Shown one piece after another: positions 56,242-64,000 of a stretch of DNA of 64,000 nt; positions within the stretch are counted from its first letter, which is position 1, and each line of letters opens with the position of its first letter. The stretch comes from Blastomussa wellsi. Lineage: Eukaryota > Cnidaria > Anthozoa > Scleractinia > Plerogyridae. The notes under the pieces were generated by a model. That model was given only the letters and a program-made list of their open reading frames with translations, did not search any database and was not told the origin of the DNA. The stretch spans positions 12,569,834 through 12,633,833 of the forward strand of contig OX393571.1 in assembly GCA_947652115.1 (NCBI GenBank), written 5' to 3'. The position numbers and the translations under genes are program-made.

Positions 56242-59200
56242 GTAAGAATAAGGTGTATTACAGGATTGATTTTGATTGTTTTTAAAGACAATACAAATGG
56301 CCGGTAAAATACCATAGAGTTCCTTGTGTCAAGCTTCTGAAAGATAGGCATACGCATTTTAACCGGAAGTCCGATATTTTCGGACTTCGAATCGGTCGCT
56401 CGTTTTCTGCCCGCTGGTCAAGGGGAACGAAGACGCTGGATACGAGGATGTACACACACGAGGAACATAACGTACATACGCATACACTTGTAACTTTGCT
56501 TGCGGTGGCGTTTAAAAGTGACGGATCTAAAAGGTTCCCAAAAGGCTGGGAGGGGAGGTGGGTGAAGTACGAATTGGTCCTTTCTTGCTTGAAAATGAAG
56601 CGAGGGATGAAGATTGCCTCTTGGTTTATCCATTGAAAAAAGGGGCGAAAAACGTCAAAAAGTATTTGGTGTATCTGACCTTACATTTTTCAGGGATAAG
56701 GGAGTGTTTGAGGTTGGAGGCTATCCCAAAACCACCCCCTTGATCCTCTACTGAATTTCGTCTGTCTAGCATTGCTATTAAAACAGTGCTGCGCTTCACA
56801 ACTCATTGTATTCTAATGAGGAAGCTTTGCCGTAGACATCATAACTACCTCGGGTTCTTCACTCATGGCGAGCAACTTTGTTATTGAAGTTTTGTTGTGT
56901 TGTTCTTTACTGAATCACTAAATGTCGCTCTAACCTGAGAAAGAAAAAATATGTAAATAAAAGCAGGGTTGTGTATAGCAAACATCGTTTTGTTGATGAA
57001 TATCAAGTGTATGTTTAGAACGCTTGTAGAATAAAGTTTCTCAATTAGGTACTCAACTAGCTTCCTTTGCTGTATTCCCCTTCGAAGCCATTTTTGGGAT
57101 GTCACGCGGGGAGCTTTGCGTGACGTCCCAAAAAACGGCTCTCAAAGGAGACTACCTTTGCAGACGTTTTTGAGCATTGCGTGACAACCAAGAAAACGAC
57201 TGCAAAGGAGACTAGTACTCAACTGGACCGTCGACTTTTTTCGAAATTGATTTCTGGCTTAAGCTTTCATTTGATGATTTACTAATTAAACAGTTTTACT
57301 AAACTTACAACTCACTCAAGAACTCAACATGAACAACAATTACAAACTTGGCATTAAAACGGAGAGGGACTACCAAAACAGTGGAGTAGTCCAGCACCTC
57401 ATATGAACATATTTTTTCATTCGTTCTCGAAAACAATAGACTTCTTTGTTATCAGGGCTAGAGACTTTGTTTAGGAGTGTTCTATATTGTTTCACCCCCA
57501 ATGGTATTGCCGCTTCAATGAGGTGCTGCTTGCCCCAAACAGCCAGGTATTTTTGTGGTTTTCAGCTTGTAAACTAATAACTTATTATTTTACTTGCCAG
57601 CAAAGGATTAAAGCAGTTAGCTATTAACCCTCGGACCGACGGAGCCCTTAGGCCACGCCCTGAGCTGGCTCTATATAATGGCCAAATTTTCCTTGGTTAT
57701 TACGTCATGCCGGGTCACACGGTTGACACATTAAAATTTCCGCCTAGTGTGAATGAACCGCTACTGCAAGGTTCAGCATCATAGATAAATTCTTATCGGA
57801 AAAACTTGTACGTCCGAGGGTTAAAAACAGTTTTTTTAAATACGTATTAGGAATAACCATAGCAATGCAAAGAAATACAAAGCTTCTAAGAAGTCATAAT
57901 TCGTCACGACGAAAGTTTTCGAAACTTTTGCGGGAGATAAATTTTATATTTGAAATATTATGAACGCGGACTCTTTGACGTTATAAAGTCAGTAATAGAA
58001 GGTTTTTTACTTTCAGCCGTACGGAACGCTATACTGAATATCAAAAGAAGATAGATTACCATTCCACTGCTGCCTACAAAGTAATTGGAAGATAGCTAAT
58101 TGCGATTCAACTGGCACTGAAACAGTAAATTGCATGGCGTCGGAACTTCCGGGTTACGTATACCCCGCAACAGTGAGCAAATGCATTTTTTTCATCTAAG
58201 CCGGCCTTGAGAGCGAAACTACCTTAGCTTAGTGAATCCCACACTGTATAAAGTAGAGTTATACCTTTCTACAATGGTTTAATAGTTTTTCTGCCACGGA
58301 AGAAACATTGAAACCCTCGGAGTTCAGCCGTGATTTCCGAGAAAAGTCTGTCGGATCACTCGATGATATGATCGATATGAATAGCGACTTGACAAGGTCA
58401 GAACCAAATTGTCTGAAGATGACGATAAGTTTACTGGTGAACTTATTTGTGACCATTTGTATCTGTCACTGGCATAAATCAGATACTTTTTTTATTTCTG
58501 AGCGTCTTGGCTTCTTGGGATGTTTTGTTTGGAGTCTGAGACAAGTCTGAGCCTCCATGAATCTCCCTAATGAACGCTTCGACTCTCAGGCCACTTTGAT
58601 AAACATGTATAAACAACATAGGGCTATTAAAGACTGTAATTCATGAATGATCTCCTGTTTAAATAAGCGGTTGAAATGATCAAACTTACAAGGAAGATTA
58701 AGCTCAATGGCATCAAACATCAACACCGTCTTGCCTCAGGTTCTTACCGTACCGACCAGAGCGCTTGAATTATCTCTGCTCTAATCTCGATCAAATTCAG
58801 TAATTACCATGGTGACCCGGTCAGCGGTCACCCGCATTGTAATATAGAGCGTTTTCACTTGACGTCATAAAATTCTAATGGTAGCCGCCAAACTTTTTAT
58901 ACTCATCAGGCATCTAAGAGGTGCTAAATTTATATCTGTGTACAACTTTCCATCTCAACAGCGTTCTTCGTTTGGAAATGAGCGCATTTTGATTTCAGAA
59001 TTTTGGCGGTGCGAGACAAAGATACGATCTTCATTCTTGTTTGACGAAAAACACTTACTTATCTTGCGAGTTTTAAGAAGGTTAAATATTGGGTAAAGTC
59101 TTTATATAAATATATGTTTTTTTTCAGTACAGGTAATCAGTCGCCAAGATAACCAAAGGGATGAATATAAGTCATCCATAACAATAGTTTTGTGATTAGG

Positions 59201-59611
59201 GGTCTCTACCCTTAATCTAAACGAAAATATAGTTTCAGTGCAGAAAAGTGTTTTACTGGCTGAGTTCAGGCCGATTTAGCGCCACGCATTTGACATTGAA
59301 ATAGTGCGGTAAAATGCAGAAAATTCGGTACTCTAAGGGTTCACAATGCCCCGGCAAGGTAATATGAAATGACTCCTTAGAAAGTCAGTCGTGTCAGTAT
59401 TCGAAGGCCTTTGAAATTTACAGTCAAAGAATTCTATTCTAATGCCTAGTCTTTTGTTGTCTACAAAGTCATTGTATTCGAAAAACGTTAACGGTAAGTT
59501 CAGCTAGCATGAAAAATTGTAATAATTTTGTTTCATTATTTTTTTTATGTCCCATCCCATGTACGGTGAAAAACGTCGACCTCGCAAAGTGGACTGAAAC
59601 TAGGGTAGTTT

Positions 59612-59792
59612 AAGCAATAGAGGACCCCAATTTCCGTGTTTACATAGCCTCATCCAAACCCGAGGGGTTTGGGAGAATTCGTGACAGTTACATGGAAAAC
59701 ATCGACTGCGTCTCGGGTTTGCATAAGTTTCGAGAATCCTCCCAAACCCCAATGAGGCAAAGTAAACACGGAAAAAGTCCTCTATTGCTTTT
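59612..59792. mobile_element. MITE with terminal inverted repeats
   Basis: AAGCAATAGAGGACCCC at the left mirrors GTCCTCTATTGCTT at the right; inner arms TTCCGTGTTTAC / GTAAACACGGAA and GGTTTGGGAG / CTCCCAAACC. Confidence 0.75.
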
Positions 59793-60004
59793 AAAAAATG
59801 CTTCTTAAAAATACGCACGAAACTGAAACGTCACTACCGTGTTTACCGTACTTTCATCTAAACATAGCTTATCAACCAATGAGAGCGCGCGTGGTACCTC
59901 AATTATTTTATAAATGATTATGTGGATATAAGAAAAAGCAACTATCAAAGCATCACCACAAAAAAGAGTTTCTCTGTTGACCGCGAGACATTCAGGACAG
60001 GAAC

Positions 60005-60290
60005 ACTGCATGAAATGGCATGTATACGGAGGTATAATGAGAACGTATACATAATGTGTACGGAAAGGTATCCTGATGTATACTGAACTTTGGGTATAAG
60101 GTCTGTATAATGAACAGTATACCTCGGTTTCCTTATACTAGTGTATACTGATCCTGATATTTTTGTTGGCCAACCCTGAAATATACTGATCATTATACGG
60201 ACCGTATACATCCTGCCACATCCTTATATTGTCCTTATATCAATAGATATACTGAGTGTGTACGGCTTGAGGAAGGCTCCTTATACTGAC
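60005..60290. repeat. TATAC-rich palindromic block
   Basis: More than a dozen GTATAC, TATACTG and CCTTATA words within 290 bases, in both orientations. It looks like a degenerate nested inverted repeat rather than a simple microsatellite. Confidence 0.5.
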
Positions 60291-61399
60291 CATTTCAAGC
60301 AGTGGAAGCCAAAAGCGACAAACCAAAACATGGCTATGTTGCAATTTGTGACACACAGTAAATGGGAAACTAAGCGACTGGTTTGAATTTTATTTACCTT
60401 TTTTTAATATCTTCAAGCAATAAATATACACAATATAATAATATATTACAGATCTGTTAAGGACACAATACTATATAATCATTTTTAAATCTGTTTATAA
60501 AATACCAACAAAATATCATACAGGGCCTCAAACTCAATAAAGAACTGAACGTTTGGATGCAGGAGACCACACAACGAAGGATAAACCTGCGAGGCTTGTT
60601 ATTGCTTGATCTCTTGATAAAGAAATGCTCGTACCAGACGTCACTCTAAGCGTTATAAGACCAAATTGATTGCAAGGCTGGTACAACGGCAAAAGGGCAA
60701 AATTTATTGGCCTTAAATTTTGCCCTTTTGCTGGTTTTCAATACCTGAACACATTCTTTTGGTGTGTCACACAATCATTTCTCTCCAAAAAGAAAGAATG
60801 TACAGTGACAAACCAAAACAACGTCTCTGAAAAGGAGGGAGTGTAACAAGTAGAGTTGACGTCACAGAAAGGAACACCTCGAGCACACTTTGATCATATT
60901 TTGCTATGAAATTTACCATGTGGTAATAAAAAAGACAACATGAGGCCTGTGTAAGACTTGCACCGACTCGCCCTCTACAGGCAAGCGTAGCAAACGACGA
61001 CCGCGAATGACGTCAAAGACCGCGAGTGACAAAGTCGCGAGAGAGCATATACGTGACATGCCTAAGCCGCCCGCCGAAGGACTTTGAAAGTCTAGGCCTG
61101 TTTGGGACAACCAATAGCTCAAACATCTCTTGCGAACAGAAATCTAGCAGTGTGCTCAAGTTAAAACGTTTTTGGTGGAATTGTTTATTTCTACACGATT
61201 GTAACAGAAACCTAGTAACAATTTTGAAGTCACTCCCTAGAAGGCAGAGCGCTTGTCTCTCGACACGTCGAGTACGTAGGAACACTTCTTGGACAATAAA
61301 ATGCAAGGGTACGATAGTTCGTTCTATATGTGGTAAAACGATGGACGATAAAAATTAATAAATAAATCTAAAAAATGTATTTACATCAATTAATATCTT

Positions 61400-61675
61400 T
61401 GTGAAGAAATATTCAGTTGGGTCCTTGTGTTCCATGTAGATGTCCTTGTGCCAAGAAAACGATGCATGGTCTAGGTAATCAACTCCTTGTTTGGGTGGTC
61501 CCAGAAGGCGTTCTCTTCCCTCGGCCCTTGCTATAAGTGCAATTGCCTCTGAATGTTCCCTTTTCGGTTCACACTTTGATCCCTGGCTATCATAACTGCC
61601 ATCACGTCTCGGCCCCATCTTATAAGTGGCCTTGTGTCAGCTGTGAGGTTTTGTAATATTTGGCCATTCTCGCTG
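61400..61675 (-). other. Unassigned coding-like patch
   Basis: Two overlapping - strand frames look protein-like. One has EHSEAIALIARAEGRERLLG and YLDHASFSWHKDIYMEHKDP; another has NLTADTRPLIRWGRD and VMIARDQSVNRKGN. Their overlap suggests an old frameshifted copy of something, or one true exon with a shadow. I do not recognise the family and see no consistent splice borders. Confidence 0.25.
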
Positions 61676-62345
61676 TTAGGGTTTGTTGCGAGGAAAGGTC
61701 TGGTGTCCTTCGCCTAACATCTGTATGCCTAAGAATTTCGAGACAAAACACTCAAGTTTGCTTTCATATTTCACGAATATCAACCTCAAGCTCTTTTTCA
61801 ATAAAACTAAAAAGAACGACAGAAGATGAAATAGGAGAAAATCCTGTTAAGAAATATTACCATTTCCCTGCCATCATTAGACAACTTGGTAGGATGCGAG
61901 GTAGGATAATGATTAGAGTGATAAGAGTCTGGGCTCGAGCAAATAATGCTAGATGTGGCCTGTGGTGTACTGGCCTGTGGCCGGTGGTGTCTCCCAGAGC
62001 CGCTTGATCCTCTTAGCCGGCGGGGCCTGTGCACGAGTAACAAGCGGCTCTGGTACACTTGATTTGATTGGCTGGAATCTAACAAGGAGAATCCAATCAA
62101 ATCAACTGTTTTAAAATCCCTGAGTTACTGTAGGACAATTCAAAACGGTTGAGCTGATTGGCATCCCATTAATAGATTCTTGTCAATCCCCAAAGCCACT
62201 AGTTTCACTTCCACATAACCCATCGGCTACAAGTGACTGTGAGTCGAGAACGGGGATTTTCTAGTATTCTATTCAGTCGGTAGCAATATCATGTAAACAT
62301 TTGTCACTATCAAACCCTGGCCAATGCGAAGGTTTCCTAACTGAC

Positions 62346-63969
62346 CTCATGTCAGATTCCTGAGGCGACACAACAGAGGCAACACCTGAGGCCTTAGCGT
62401 CAGCGGCAAACTGATATACGATTAGCAGACAATCACGGCACAGCTGGACAATCCGACGACAACAGCTCATCTCAGTCTGCAAAGAAGCCAATAAAATAAA
62501 GTGGGATTTTCGGTCTGAATCCACCTGAGTCCGCGGGATTTAACACAGATGTTGTTTAGTAACATTATATGGACTGCTTATGGTGAGGTGACAAACTTGG
62601 AAGGGTTCATAATCAAATGCTGATAATAGACATACCAGTGATATAACCTCTGTGCTTTTGCTGAATATGGTCTCCCATGAATTTCTACAAAATGAAAACA
62701 AGATAATTATGAAAGTCTATCACTTGGCGGCATAACAACCATCCATCTACTCGTTGTGCACATTCAAGGACAGTCTTGGAGGCGGAAATCCGCTCCATGA
62801 GCTTACTAAAATGAATATGAGCTAAAAAGACGAGAAAATGTGCCCTCAGCGTATCTTCTTCTCAGACGATTCAATGTATGAGATTCTGCTAGGAAGAGAG
62901 TACGTAGGTGATAATAAAATAGTGTACCAACACAGTACCAAATCTTTGACTTTTCTTTTCTACAGCCTAAGCTTTGAGCTAGATTGGATAAGTCTTGGTA
63001 TATCAGTTAAGTAGGAACTTTAATTTTCTCTTTCATTTTGTAAGTGAAGCGGCAAAAACACCATTCACGAAAAACTTATCAAATCACTAACAGAAATGAT
63101 AATTGGACCACTCTATCAAAAACGCCACAAATTAAACATTAGACGCAAAGGATGTCGCACTATGTGATAACTAACCAACATCTAAAAGAAGAACGTAGAC
63201 CATTTTACAGTTCTGTGAAATGTAACCAGGCCTCTGTATGAAAGCGAAGTTTGGGATGCCCTTGTCATGCCACCTTCAGCCTCACGTCCACTCAAAGTCT
63301 TGAATTGGTTACTAAGCACAGAACTGTAAAATGACCTATTCTGTCATTACACTAATGCGTGTTTGAAACACGACACTGATCTGGTTGAGAAACGCGTATA
63401 CAATCAGCCTGCGGCTTCATCAACTATCGCGCCATAGAAATCGAGAGCGACCTACAAATTGTCTAAAAGCAAGAAAAAAGAGACTACGTACCCAAGGTTT
63501 GAAAAGCAGTTCCACAATCCCTGTCCATGACTCCACAACAATCGATTAAATACTCTCGAGAAAACGCGACAAAGACGCAAATTATCCACTTCAGATGCTC
63601 TCCAAACGCGCTGTAAAATGGCGCGAACGTTTGTTCTCACGATATCAACAACCTGCAAGAGAAAAGCGCCAAATGACCCCCACATAGCAACCATGTTTAC
63701 TATCAGCACCCTATTAACATGTGGACTGTTCACAGACCCTCTCCTTAATTACGCGAAAGAACCGCGAGTAAAGTGAGCGTGGAGCGATAAAAAGTGGGGT
63801 TTAACTAACTGGGAATTCGCAAACAAAACGACTGTGGACAGTCCTTAAAATGCGTTAAACCAGTAAGCAACAAGTATGCTTTCGATACCTTTCTCCGCTT
63901 TATTGAGTCTAGCTTCACCAGCCAGTAGGAAGCCAATCTTGGCTTATGAAACTTCCAGTTATCTTGAAT
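62346..63969 (-). CDS. Unidentified multi-exon gene (internal part), runs off the right edge
   Basis: In - strand order: exons 63889-63969 (IQDNWKFHKPRLASYWLVKL, SIKRRK), 63492-63652 (VVDIVRTNVRAILQRVWRAS, CRVFSRVFNRLLW), 62724-62805 (KLMERISASKTVLECAQRVD, GWLLCRQ), 62636-62684 (KFMGDHIQQKHRGYIT) and 62346-62476 (TEMSCCRRIVQLCRDCLLIV, YQFAADAKASG). Each has AG and GT borders, and the first four chain in phase (0, 2, 0, 1). The fifth needs phase 0, so one small exon may be missing between 62477 and 62635, or the fifth is wrong. The protein is helical, rich in Arg, Leu and Cys, without a domain I can name. 5' end is beyond 64000 and the 3' end lies below 62346. Confidence 0.6.
63198..63355. mobile_element. 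MITE-like element related to 13590-13830
   Basis: ATTTTACAGTTCTGTGAAATG at the left and TAAGCACAGAACTGTAAAATG at the right are inverted repeats; the internal TAACCAGGCCTC matches the other copy in reverse. It sits in an intron of the unidentified - strand gene. Confidence 0.65.
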
Positions 63970-64000
63970 CTGCGAGAGAAGAAAATTTATAAAATTGAAA

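Larger units (their letters stand above)
56242..61350. other. Gene-poor stretch
   Basis: No supported coding region over about 5 kb. It holds an element at 59612-59792, a TATAC-rich block at 60005-60290, and short hairpins (for example AAAAGGGCAAAATTTATTGG / AAATTTTGCCCTTTT near 60690-60735). Open frames are short, overlap on both strands and have no recognisable motif. Confidence 0.5.

Noticed and set aside
1..64000. CRISPR arrays, operons or bacterial-type elements
   Set aside because: The repeats are MITEs, SINEs and microsatellites; genes have introns and none of the repeat spacing fits CRISPR.

Overview
The window looks like nuclear DNA of an invertebrate animal, most likely an anthozoan cnidarian such as a stony coral. 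Genes are split into many short exons with GT-AG introns of about 0.1 to 4 kb. Introns and spacers are AT-rich and full of short inverted-repeat elements, SINE-like repeats and microsatellites. The phylum is an inference from this style and from the protein families; no marker gene fixes it.

Positions 1 to 51874 hold a head-to-tail array, all on the + strand, of three paralogous multi-exon genes. Only the 3' part of the first is inside (1-7109). The second (about 10599-26924) and third (about 29499-51874) appear complete, with predicted proteins of about 1418 and 1492 residues. I rebuilt the exons from splice sites, reading-frame phase and paralogue-to-paralogue alignment. The shared layout is: a short N-terminus with a glycine-rich RHIM-like motif; a linker ending in PSKGIL; a large all-helical domain; an ARM/HEAT-like stretch; tyrosine-kinase-like domain 1; a tyrosine-bearing linker; tyrosine-kinase-like domain 2; a conserved segment of about 65 residues; and a long acidic, tyrosine-rich tail. 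Both kinase-like domains are degenerate in complementary ways. Domain 1 keeps the VAIK lysine and alpha-C glutamate but has HRA for HRD and no DFG. Domain 2 keeps HGD but has lost the lysine, the alpha-C glutamate, the catalytic-loop Asn and DFG. The tandem layout recalls JAK kinases (JH2-JH1), but here neither domain looks catalytically complete. The simplest reading is a scaffold or adaptor family, possibly of innate immunity, whose tails could be phosphorylated by other kinases and bound by SH2 proteins. That role is inference.

Downstream, 53508-54659 (- strand) carries a GT-B fold glycosyltransferase (GT4-like), at least as a terminal exon. A decayed LINE 3' end follows at about 55131-55565. 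The stretch 55566-62345 is mostly non-coding repeats with one unassigned coding-like patch. At the right edge, several small exons on the - strand (62346-63969) belong to a gene I do not recognise that runs out of the window.

The intergenic and intronic DNA contains many recognisable mobile relics: a 1-kb foldback element with a 7-bp target duplication, a nested foldback, a tRNA-derived SINE, three copies of a second SINE-like repeat, many MITEs, and a 600-bp trinucleotide tract beside a splice donor.
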